Source of the DNA: Brevibacterium jeotgali
Lineage (GTDB): Bacteria > Actinomycetota > Actinomycetes > Actinomycetales > Brevibacteriaceae
NCBI RefSeq assembly: GCF_900169175.1
Contig: NZ_FXZM01000002.1
Location: 1 to 64,000, forward strand
Direction: 5' to 3'
DNA: 64,000 nt
Shown here: positions 8,743-15,881 of the stretch, in pieces
How the letters are laid out: the number at the start of each line of letters is the position of its first letter
Numbering within the stretch: the stretch's first letter is position 1
The notes under the pieces: model-generated
Database searches by the model: none
The model's input: only the letters and a program-made list of their open reading frames with translations
Told to the model about the DNA's origin: nothing
Program-made: the position numbers and the translations under genes

Positions 8743-9337
8743 AGTGGTGGACGAGCTGATCAGTGCTGCCCTGGGCGGTGTTGAGCGCATGCTCGAGCGC
8801 CTCGAGCGAGAGCGCCTCAGTCGTCATCGAAGACCGGGTCGCCCACCCGGTAATCCGGCGACTGTAGGCATCGATGACGAACGCTGTGTAGACGAATCCG
8901 CACGAGGTGCGCACATAGGTGATGTCAGCGACCCAGAGCTGGTTCGGGGCCGGTGCCTTGAAGTCCCGCATCACCAGATCCGGACGATGATCCGGTATCG
9001 ACCCTGGCACCGTCGTGCGCGGCTTCCGACCGCGCACGACACCGGTGACCCCCGCCAGGCGCATGAGCCTGGCCGTCTGATCCCGTCCGACGTCCCACCC
9101 GGCGCGGCGCAGCGCGTGCCACATCTTCCGTGCCCCGTAGACGCCGTAGTTCGCCGCGTGCACCCGCCGGACCTCCTCGACGAGAACCTCGTCGCGCACG
9201 GTCCGCGCCGCCGGCGTACGGGTCTTCGCCGCGCGGTATCCGCGTGAGGTGATGAACCCACGTGCTGTCGCGCCCAAGATGCGACAGATGAGCTCGACCC
9301 CGAAGCGATCGCGGAACGTGTCGATGAACCGGATCAT
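8738..9337 (-). pseudogene. IS3-family OrfB transposase, N-terminal part
   Basis: It reads MIRFIDTFRDRFGVELICR, the usual OrfB start, then the integrase core (PNQLWVADITYVRT with the first catalytic Asp, and LVHHSD with the second). The frame runs into the RIT right repeat after HHSD and stops after foreign codons. The C-terminal part is at 4959-5282. The ATG overlaps the orfA stop (AAATGATC), the place where IS3 elements make the OrfAB fusion by frameshifting. Confidence 0.92.
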
Positions 9338-9651
9338 TTCGTCGTGGGCCGGTCGAGCTCCGCGGCGAAAAACGCCGACGCGGTCTTGAGGATCTCGTTT
9401 GCCCGTTTGAGCTCCTTGACCTCACGGCGGAGCCGCTTGAGCTCCTCGAGGTCCGCACTCGTGGGCCCCTCCTCGAGGCCGGCGTCGCGGCGGGCTTGCT
9501 TCGACCATCCTCGCAGCGTGTGCGGGGAGACGCCGAGCTTATGCCCGACATCGGTGGCTGCGCCCCATTCTGAGGTCTCTTCCGTGCGGCGGTGGTCGTC
9601 CATCATCCGCAGAGCCCGCTCCTTGAACTGCGGGGTGTACGTCTTGGCCAT
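9334..9651 (-). CDS. IS3-family OrfA (transposase DNA-binding subunit)
   Basis: This 105-residue helix-turn-helix protein begins MAKTYTPQFKERALRMM. A Tnp_IS3 HTH (VGHKLGVSPHTLRGW) is followed by a leucine-zipper-like coiled coil (ELKRLRREVKELKRANEIL) ending TASAFFAAELDRP. It is intact, unlike its partner orfB, and lies 50 nt inside the right end of IS3 element A. Without OrfB it cannot support transposition. Confidence 0.92.
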   Translation of the reverse strand: MAKTYTPQFKERALRMMDDHRRTEETSEWGAATDVGHKLGVSPHTLRGWSKQARRDAGLEEGPTSADLEELKRLRREVKELKRANEILKTASAFFAAELDRPTTK

Positions 9652-9701
9652 GTTCCAATCCTCCTAGATCAAACGGATCGGAACGAAACCCAGGACGGTT
9701 C

Positions 9702-10587
9702 AACTCGTGTCTGGGCCGACGTCGACGCCCAGCATGATCGATTCGCCGGGCTGCGACGGATCGGGATCGACGAGATCAGCTACAAGAAGGGCCACAAGTA
9801 TCTGATGGTCGTGGTCGACCACGACGCTCGCCGCCTTGTCTGGACCGCCCCGGGGCGCAACAGTGCCACGGTCCGGGAGTTCTTCGATTTCCTGGGTCCC
9901 GAGCGATGTGGTCAGATCACCCATGTTTCCGCTGATGGCGCGGATTTCATCGATACGATCGTCGCCCAGAAGTGCCCGGGCGCGGTGCGGGTGTCCGATC
10001 CGTTCCACATCGTCAAATGGGCCACCGAAGCGCTTGACGAGGTCCGCCGGGCAACGTGGAACGATGCTCGTGCGCTGGCCCGCAACGAGCCTAAACGTGG
10101 CCGAGGCCGACCGCGTGCCGATGCGCCCCCACGGCCGGGAAGTGAGCGCGCCAAGGGCCTCAAGGGCGCCCGCTACTCGCTGTGGAAGAACCCGGAGAAC
10201 CTCACCGAGAACCAGCAGGTCAAGCTCGCCTGGATCGCCGATACGGACCCCCGGCTGTATCGGGCCTACCTCCTCAAAGAAGGCCTGCGAACCGTGTTCC
10301 AGCTACCTCTGGACGCGGCTGCTGAAGCGCTGGAGCGGTGGATCAGCTGGGCGCGTCGCTGCCGGATCCCAGCCTTCGTGAAGCTCCAAAGAAGCATCGT
10401 CAAGCATCGCGCCCGGATCCTCGCTGCGATCGAGCACAACCTCTCCAACGGGCTGATCGACTCGACCAACACCAAGATCCGATTGATCACCCGGATGGCG
10501 TTCGGCTTCAAATCGCCTGAGGCCCTCATCGCGCTCGCGCTGCTCACCCTCGGTGGCCACCAACCTGCCCTCCCCGGCCGGAGATAG
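9702..10587 (+). pseudogene. ISL3-family transposase, 3' part
   Basis: The frame continues the 4531-4936 part exactly after the duplicated ACT codon: GSIIT/RVWADVDAQHDRF. It contains the DDE catalytic core: IGIDEISYKKGHKYLMVV (first Asp), SADGADF with DPFHIVKWA, and the C-terminal HNLSNGLIDSTNTKIRLI region with GFKSPEALIALA typical of ISL3 transposases. The stop is immediately inside the right terminal repeat. An ORF caller may give it a spurious start upstream inside the IS3 end. Confidence 0.9.
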
Positions 10588-10610
10588 CCCACGGATCAGT
10601 CAGGAGCGCA

Positions 10611-10714
10611 GGAAAAAGGTCCTCGTTGCCCGGCCTGGAGATGTGCCGAAGGTGGGTGGCATAGCCGGACGGGTGGAAGTGGATGAGACCTACCTCGGTG
10701 GCGAGGAGCCGGGC
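10611..10714 (+). pseudogene. IS1595-type transposase fragment
   Basis: About 35 codons directly after the ISL3 right end read GRVEVDETYLGGEEPG. This is the characteristic block around the first catalytic Asp of IS1595 (ISXO2-like) transposases. Nothing upstream or downstream of the block belongs to a transposase, so only a scrap survives, probably the target or neighbour of the ISL3 insertion. Confidence 0.65.
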
Positions 10715-10829
10715 TGCGTGTATATCTTGAGTGGACTCCGTTGCAACGTTGTCGTTATAGTCTTGTGACACGTCGAAGGGGCCTGGAGGTCATACCTGGG
10801 TCCGGTTCCGAATCTTTCCGGAGTAATGC

Positions 10830-11759
10830 ATGTCCGAGCAGTCCGCCGAGCCGGTCTTTGCCAGCCGCCGCGAACGTCGCATGGCTGAAGAGACCGGCCT
10901 CCGTTCGTCGCGCCGGCTTCAGAGTCTCAGCACATCGTCTCCCGCACCGCAGTACCCGCCTGCCGCCGTGCGCGGCCAGGTGGGTGCGGGCGCAGTCGCG
11001 TTCCGTGGGTCCGATGGCTCGATCGTCCGTGGGATGCGTCGCCGCCGTGCCGTGGTGACGACCGCACTCGCGGGCGTCTCCCTCGCAGGTGCCGCCGCTG
11101 CAGTCGTGCTGATCTCCGGCAACGGAACTGGGCAGGCGCAGGCTGCGGAGCCGAACGACGACGCGCCAGTCCTCACCGCGCTCGGCTCGGAGGCCGTCTC
11201 TACCGATGTCGGAGGCGACGCGGATGCGGCCACGGGGCGCACCGCCTCGGGATCGGCCCCCAGCGCTAAAGACGGCGACGTCCAGGCGGCCGGCCGCTCC
11301 ATCACGAAGACCGTCCTGCCGGGCTGCTCCGAGGATGTGGACTTCGGGGACGCGGGCAACGGGGAGCTGCCGGAATCCTGGATGTGCGACCTGGGCGTCG
11401 GCGAGCACAAGCTGCGCGCCGACGCCGCGATCGCGTTCTCGAAGATGAACGCCGCCTACAAGGAGGACACCGGTGAGGACATGGAGCTCACCGATACCTA
11501 CCGGTCCCTCGAGTCCCAGGTGTCCGTCGCCGGCCGCAAGCCCGGTCTCGCGGCACGTGCCGGTACGTCCCTGCACGGCTGGGGCATAGCGATCGACTTC
11601 GGCGGCGGCACCGGCAGCGCGTCCGGCCAGCAGTACGACTGGCTGGTCGCGAACGGTGCGGAGTACGGCTGGGAGAACCCTGACTGGGCGAAGGGCAGCC
11701 AGTACGAGCCCTGGCACTGGGAGTACGTCCCCGCCCGCAAGGACATCAAGGGAGCCTGA
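10830..11759 (+). CDS. Membrane-anchored M15-family (VanY-like) peptidoglycan carboxypeptidase
   Basis: This 309-residue protein has a cytoplasmic basic segment (1-72), one transmembrane helix (about 75-95), a Ser/Asp/Ala-rich linker and a C-terminal D-Ala-D-Ala carboxypeptidase domain. Zinc-site motifs are clear: SLHGWGIAIDFGGG (H249, D256) and EPWHWEYV (general base region with H296). Such enzymes trim the peptidoglycan stem peptide outside the cell. Two cysteines (C166, C186) may form a disulfide. GGAG precedes the ATG. It starts just after the insertion nest and stands alone. Confidence 0.88.
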   Translation: MSEQSAEPVFASRRERRMAEETGLRSSRRLQSLSTSSPAPQYPPAAVRGQVGAGAVAFRGSDGSIVRGMRRRRAVVTTALAGVSLAGAAAAVVLISGNGTGQAQAAEPNDDAPVLTALGSEAVSTDVGGDADAATGRTASGSAPSAKDGDVQAAGRSITKTVLPGCSEDVDFGDAGNGELPESWMCDLGVGEHKLRADAAIAFSKMNAAYKEDTGEDMELTDTYRSLESQVSVAGRKPGLAARAGTSLHGWGIAIDFGGGTGSASGQQYDWLVANGAEYGWENPDWAKGSQYEPWHWEYVPARKDIKGA

Positions 11760-12108
11760 AGGCTCCGGAGCGCCTCTCCTCGAGTCGTCCCCGACCTGTG
11801 ACGTGATCACGGACCCAGCGGCCCGTGAGCGCCTGCTGCACGTACTGGTCGAGCGCGTCACGATTGGTGGCGCTGATCCCGACGAGGAACAGGGCGGAAA
11901 AGACCTTCTGGTTGGAGTCGTGCAGCTCCTCGCGCATCGCCCCGCTTCCTCCAGCGCGGCCACGCCAGATATTCCCGACCGCCACGCTCCGAGTCCAGTT
12001 CGGTGAAGTGGAGAGCCCGAAGCGTCGTTATCCTTGTGTTATCTGCTTGTGCGAAGATACCCTGGTTGGGTCTCGGATCGGATACAGATATGTTAAGGAA
12101 TAGTCGCA
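11760..12108. other. Intergenic region with a doubtful small minus-strand ORF
   Basis: No recognisable gene is present. A minus-strand reading of about 64-79 codons (11746-11985), with the core MREELHDSNQKVFSALF, overlaps the end of the M15 peptidase gene and matches nothing I can name; it may be a gene fragment or a shadow. The right part holds the promoter region of the gene at 12109, including the paired hexamers at 12027-12043. Confidence 0.4.
12027..12043. promoter_or_regulatory. Direct-repeat pair GTTATC-N5-GTTATC
   Basis: Two identical hexamers are spaced exactly 11 bp apart, one helical turn, 66 nt upstream of a secreted-protein gene. This geometry is typical of OmpR/PhoB-class response regulators; a similar pair lies upstream of rpf (52661-52676). 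The regulator is unknown. Confidence 0.4.
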
Positions 12109-13023
12109 TTGGGTAGACACTCAGGCCAGAAGCCTTCATGGGGTGCCACCGCACGAAATGCTGTGCGGGGCATCTCCGCTACGGGGCGCAAGTCCAGCGG
12201 ACGCCACAGGGACGAATCGAATCCCACCCTGGGTGTTCCCAGCACCGTGAGGCGGCGGCCCATGGTTGCAGCGATCGCACTGCCGGCGGCTGCGGCAACC
12301 GCGGTCGTTGCATCATCCTTGGCCTTCGCGCCGGGTCAAGACGCGGGTGTGGTGGCAGCCGACAGTCAGTCAGCGACGGCAAACGCGGAAGCTGGCGCGT
12401 CTGAGTCACCCACAATGGATGAGAAGGCGTTGCAGAAGGAGCAGGATCAGGCCGCCGAGGAGTACAAGAAGTCCATCCAGGACGACCCCAAGTACAGCTC
12501 CGAAGTGGATGCCGATCTGTCAGCGCCCGAGACCACCGAGGCCGCGGAGGAAGCATCCGCCGCCTCCGAGGAATCTGGTGTCTCCGACGGTTCAGGTGAA
12601 TCCGAGGAATCTGCCGATTCCGCGGAGACCGGCTCAGAAGACGGCGGTGAATCTCCCGGGGGTCTCTCGAACGAGCCCTGCTCAGTGTCGGAATCCATCG
12701 AGTCCAAGCTCAGCCCCAATGCCACGAAGGGCTACCGGGCCATTTGTGCCGAGTTCCCTGAAGTCGACACGTTCGGGGGACCCCGGAACGACCCGGGCTC
12801 GGACCACCACACCGGGAAGGCTCTCGACGTCATGATCGCGGGCTCGACGGGCGAACAGATCAAGGAGTTCGGAATTGAGCACGCCTCGGATCTCGGTGTG
12901 AAGTACGTAATCTTCGAGCAGAAGCTCTACGCCCCCTATACAGGCTGGGAAGGGCGGCCGATGGAGGACCGGGGCTCAGCTACCGCCAACCACCTCGATC
13001 ACGTGCACGTCTCCTTCAACTGA
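12109..13023 (+). CDS. Exported protein with ARB-07466-like C-terminal domain
   Basis: This 304-residue protein has an N-terminal MGRHS segment, a signal-anchor helix (about 55-75), a long acidic Ser/Glu-rich linker (about 85-185) and a compact C-terminal domain. That domain contains FGGPRNDPGSDHHTGKALDVM and NHLDHVHVSFN, the His/Asp pattern of the actinobacterial ARB-07466-like domain, which is presumed zinc-binding and peptidoglycan-related. The start is TTG at 12109 with AAGGA 9 nt upstream. It may be a partner of the preceding M15 carboxypeptidase, but each has its own promoter region. Confidence 0.8.
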   Translation: MGRHSGQKPSWGATARNAVRGISATGRKSSGRHRDESNPTLGVPSTVRRRPMVAAIALPAAAATAVVASSLAFAPGQDAGVVAADSQSATANAEAGASESPTMDEKALQKEQDQAAEEYKKSIQDDPKYSSEVDADLSAPETTEAAEEASAASEESGVSDGSGESEESADSAETGSEDGGESPGGLSNEPCSVSESIESKLSPNATKGYRAICAEFPEVDTFGGPRNDPGSDHHTGKALDVMIAGSTGEQIKEFGIEHASDLGVKYVIFEQKLYAPYTGWEGRPMEDRGSATANHLDHVHVSFN

Positions 13024-13220
13024 TCTGAACACCCGGCCGCTAACGAGCGGCAGTCTGATCGTGACGGGGTTTGCTCCGCGATGCGGTTGAGGAGCGACGG
13101 GTGCGCTCGGACCTACCAGAAATGTCCGGCGTTTTCCACCGCCTTCGCGGAACGTCTCCCCACCCAGCGGAACCACTGGCGGTCGTCAGATAGGTCACCC
13201 CATGCTGTACAGTTCATCAC

Positions 13221-13583
13221 ATGCTGACCATTGTCGATCGTCTTGATGTGGTGAATCGCCTCGGCCGTGCGATGGCCGACCCCACACGGTCGCGGATTCT
13301 TCTCACGCTCTTGGAGCGACCCGGATACCCGGCTCAGCTTGCACGAGACCTCGAGCTCACACGCCCGAACGTGTCGAACCATCTCACGTGTCTGCGGGAC
13401 TGCGGCATCGTGGTCGCGGAGATGGAGGGGCGGCACACGCGCTATGAGATCGCAGACCCACATCTGACGAGGGCGTTGACCGCGCTGTTCGACGTGACGC
13501 TGGCGGTCGATGAGGATGCGCCGTGCAATGATCCGGTCTGCCCCGTCCCAGGCTGCTGTGAGACGTCGGAGGCTTCATCATGA
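13221..13583 (+). CDS. cmtR: ArsR/SmtB-family Cd/Pb-responsive repressor, CmtR-like
   Basis: This 120-residue winged-helix repressor aligns end to end with Mycobacterium tuberculosis CmtR, including LGRAMADPTRSRILLTLL and LTRPNVSNHLTCLRDCG. The three metal ligands known from that protein fall at the same numbers here: Cys57, Cys61 and Cys102. Extra cysteines (C107, C112, C113) enrich the C-terminal tail. It should repress the P1B ATPase gene that follows with a 4-nt ATGA overlap and release DNA on binding Cd(II) or Pb(II). Confidence 0.93.
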   Translation: MLTIVDRLDVVNRLGRAMADPTRSRILLTLLERPGYPAQLARDLELTRPNVSNHLTCLRDCGIVVAEMEGRHTRYEIADPHLTRALTALFDVTLAVDEDAPCNDPVCPVPGCCETSEASS

Positions 13584-15499
13584 GCGCGGTATGCTGCGCG
13601 GCGGTCGAGCAGACCGTTGCCGAAGACGTCCACGTGCCGTGGTGGAAGGACCGTGCCGTTCTGATTCCGGCGGCCTCCGGCGTCGCCTTCCTGGCAGGTC
13701 TGATCGGTGAGTGGACCGGAGTCGGCATCGTGGCGCTGGTGCTGTTCTGGACGGGGCTTCTGCTGGGCGCGTCCACATTCGCACCGGGTGCACTGCGTCA
13801 GCTGTTCACCCGGCGCAAGGTCGGAATCGGACTGCTGATGACGATCAGCGCAGTCGGGGCCGTGATCCTCGGGTATGTCGCGGAAGCTGCCGCGCTGGCA
13901 TTCCTCTACTCCATCGCTGAAGCACTGGAGGACAAGGCGATGGATCGGGCACACGCAGGACTGCGGGCGCTGCTGAAGCTCGTGCCCGAGACTGCGACCG
14001 TCATCGAGGACGGTACGACGCATACGGTCCCTGGCCGCAGCCTCCAGATAGGCCAGACACTGCTGGTGCGTCCCGGCGAACGACTGCCCACGGACGGGAC
14101 CGTGCGAAGCGGGCGCAGCAGCCTGGACACCTCGACCATCACGGGCGAGTCGATCCCGGTCGAGGTCGCACCCGGTGACGAGGTCCTGGCAGGGTCGATC
14201 AACAACTCTGGAGCTCTGGAGGTCGAAGCGACCGCGGCAGGCACTGACAACTCGCTGACCACCATCGTCGACCTGGTCGAACAGGCTCAGGCGGAGAAGG
14301 GCGAACGCGCCCGCCTCGCAGATCGGATCGCACGCCCACTCGTGCCGGGCGTGATCGTGCTCGCGGTCGTCGTTGCACTCGTCGGCTCTCTGTTCGGGGA
14401 CCCGGAACTGTGGATCACACGCGCATTGATCGTGCTGGTCGCTGCCTCCCCGTGCGCGCTGGGGATCGCGGTGCCGGTCACGGTCGTCTCAGCGATCGGT
14501 TCTGCCAGCAGGTTCGGCGTCGTCATCAAATCCGGTGCCGCCTTCGAACGATTCGGCGGGATCCGGCATCTCGCCGTTGACAAGACGGGCACGCTGACCC
14601 GCAACCAGCCGACCGTCGCTCGCGTCATCACGATCCCCCGGGCCGCACCCGAGGATGTGCTGTCCTGGGCGGCGAGTCTCGAACAGCACAGCACCCATCC
14701 GCTGGCGGCTGCGATCGTCGCAGCTGTCCCGGACGCGACCCCGGCTGCGGGGGTGACCGAGACCGCCGGACACGGCATCACTGGAAGCCTCAGCACCGGA
14801 ACCATCACTGTCGGCAGTCCCCGGTGGCTGAGATCCGGGGAACTCGCAGACGAGGTCGAAGCACTGGAGAGCGATGGGATGACCGTGGTCGTCGTGCATC
14901 GCGACCAGGCCCCGGTCGGAGCGATCGGGGTCCGAGACGAACTGCGTCCCGAAGTGCCTGAGGTGATCAGCACGCTCGCAGAACGCGCTGTGGGGGTGAC
15001 GATGCTGACCGGCGACAATGTGCGCACGGCCCACACGCTGGCCGCCCAAGCCGGCATCAGTGATGTGCAGGCGGAGCTGCGGCCGGAGGACAAAGCGGGC
15101 GCCGTCGCTGCGCTGTCCCGCACACGGCCCACGGCGATGATCGGAGACGGCATCAATGACGCACCCGCGCTCGCTGCCGCCGACGTGGGGATCGCGATGG
15201 GTGCCACCGGATCAGACGCAGCGATCGAATCAGCTGACATCGCATTCACCGGCAACGACCTGCGCCTGCTCCCGCAGGCTCTCGCCCACGCACGGCAAGG
15301 TCGGCGCATCATCAACCAGAACATCGTCCTGTCCCTGCTCATCATCATCGTGCTGCTGCCGCTGGCCATCACGGGAGTGCTCGGCCTGGCGGCAGTCGTC
15401 CTCGTCCACGAGCTCGCCGAGGTGGTCGTGATCCTCAACGGGCTGCGCGCGGCGCGCACCCGCACACCGCGCCCTGCGGCGCTGGTCGGGCGTCCATGA
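13580..15499 (+). CDS. Heavy-metal-translocating P1B-type ATPase
   Basis: This 639-residue metal pump has all P-type landmarks: TGES (188-191), DKTGT (334-338, phosphorylated Asp), H373-P374, MLTGDN and GDGINDAP (522-529). The transmembrane metal site is S290-P-C292 with a His610-Glu611 pair in the last helices, a pattern closer to the SPC group (P1B-4-like) than to CPC copper pumps. There is no N-terminal HMA domain, only a short tail with Cys5-Cys6. Control by CmtR suggests Cd/Pb (perhaps Zn/Co) export. The overlap with cmtR implies one operon. Confidence 0.93.
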   Translation: MSAVCCAAVEQTVAEDVHVPWWKDRAVLIPAASGVAFLAGLIGEWTGVGIVALVLFWTGLLLGASTFAPGALRQLFTRRKVGIGLLMTISAVGAVILGYVAEAAALAFLYSIAEALEDKAMDRAHAGLRALLKLVPETATVIEDGTTHTVPGRSLQIGQTLLVRPGERLPTDGTVRSGRSSLDTSTITGESIPVEVAPGDEVLAGSINNSGALEVEATAAGTDNSLTTIVDLVEQAQAEKGERARLADRIARPLVPGVIVLAVVVALVGSLFGDPELWITRALIVLVAASPCALGIAVPVTVVSAIGSASRFGVVIKSGAAFERFGGIRHLAVDKTGTLTRNQPTVARVITIPRAAPEDVLSWAASLEQHSTHPLAAAIVAAVPDATPAAGVTETAGHGITGSLSTGTITVGSPRWLRSGELADEVEALESDGMTVVVVHRDQAPVGAIGVRDELRPEVPEVISTLAERAVGVTMLTGDNVRTAHTLAAQAGISDVQAELRPEDKAGAVAALSRTRPTAMIGDGINDAPALAAADVGIAMGATGSDAAIESADIAFTGNDLRLLPQALAHARQGRRIINQNIVLSLLIIIVLLPLAITGVLGLAAVVLVHELAEVVVILNGLRAARTRTPRPAALVGRP

Positions 15500-15793
15500 A
15501 CATACCAGCAGTCGAGTACCGAATGAAGCGGAGGTCCGGGTCTGGCCGAAGCCCCCGCCTGGGCGTGGTTATCGCGCTGAGCAGGCGCCTTGTTGGGTCT
15601 CACCTATGTTGCGGTACTCGCCTGTCGGTTGGATTCAGAGCGTTGCAAGCACTCGCCTGCGGAGTCCTGCTGCGCGCCTTCGTCTACTGTCTGAGACAGG
15701 TCATCCCGCCCACCGGCATTATGCTCCTCACCCATAAGGGATTCGTCAGGATGGAGGGGGTGCCATCAGCTCGCCACCATGCGAGCCGATTGG
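15500..15793. other. Non-coding stretch
   Basis: Short open frames run through it but none has convincing codon usage or a recognisable product. It probably holds the end of the cmtR/ATPase transcript and remnants of DNA upstream of the lost ccdA gene. Confidence 0.4.
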
Positions 15794-15881
15794 GTCATGC
15801 TCGTCGTCCTGGGTGTGCTTCTGCTAAGTGGGTCTGGACGAGGTGGATCAGCAGATCGCAGGATTCGAGGTAGTCATCTAG
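15794..15881 (+). pseudogene. Degraded 3' end of a ccdA gene
   Basis: In three successive frames the sequence encodes VMLVVLGVLLL..SG, then VWTRW, then QQIAGFEVVI. Together they parallel the C-terminus of the intact CcdA at 19499-20278 ([28 protein letters not shown]). The terminal TAG overlaps the GTG start of resB by one base, as expected for a coupled ccdA-resB operon. It is read as the relic of the original ccdA, now frameshifted and missing its 5' part. Confidence 0.6.

Larger units (their letters stand above)
5285..8745 (+). mobile_element. RIT ('recombinase in trio') element
   Basis: Three consecutive tyrosine recombinase genes overlapping by ATGA are enclosed by perfect 94-bp inverted repeats (5306-5399 and 8649-8742). 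This is the defining organisation of RIT elements. It interrupts the IS3 orfB gene. The 7-bp sequence TCGGAGT occurs at both junctions (5278-5284 and 8739-8745) and, once only, in the restored target, so it marks the probable strand-exchange region. The left end carries an additional 22-bp near-palindrome (5283-5304) between the junction and the repeat. All three genes are open and the element looks intact. Confidence 0.9.
4937..9701 (-). mobile_element. IS3-family insertion sequence (element A), itself split by a RIT element
   Basis: The terminal inverted repeats are exact for at least 23 bp, beginning TGAACCGTCCTGGG at 4937 and the complement at 9701. A 3-bp target duplication ACT flanks it (4934-4936 and 9702-9704), inside the ISL3 transposase gene. 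It encodes orfA and orfB on the minus strand. OrfB is divided by the RIT element at 5285-8745; removing that leaves about 1.3 kb, typical for IS3. Confidence 0.93.
4417..10610 (+). mobile_element. ISL3-family insertion sequence, interrupted by nested insertions
   Basis: Imperfect terminal inverted repeats can be read at 4417-4440 and 10587-10610 (19 of 24 positions match, core TCCTGAC...ATCCGTGGG). Between them lies an ISL3-type transposase gene cut into two parts by the IS3-family element at 4937-9701. Without the nested DNA the element is about 1.4 kb, normal for the family. I could not identify an exact 8-bp target duplication (flanks CAAAAACG and GGAAAAAG share an A-run only), so the outer boundaries are good to within a few bases. 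Confidence 0.8.

Noticed and set aside
15496..15873. 125-codon ORF after the P1B ATPase
   Set aside because: No similarity and no ribosome-binding site; its end overlaps the ccdA relic in another frame, which explains the sequence better.
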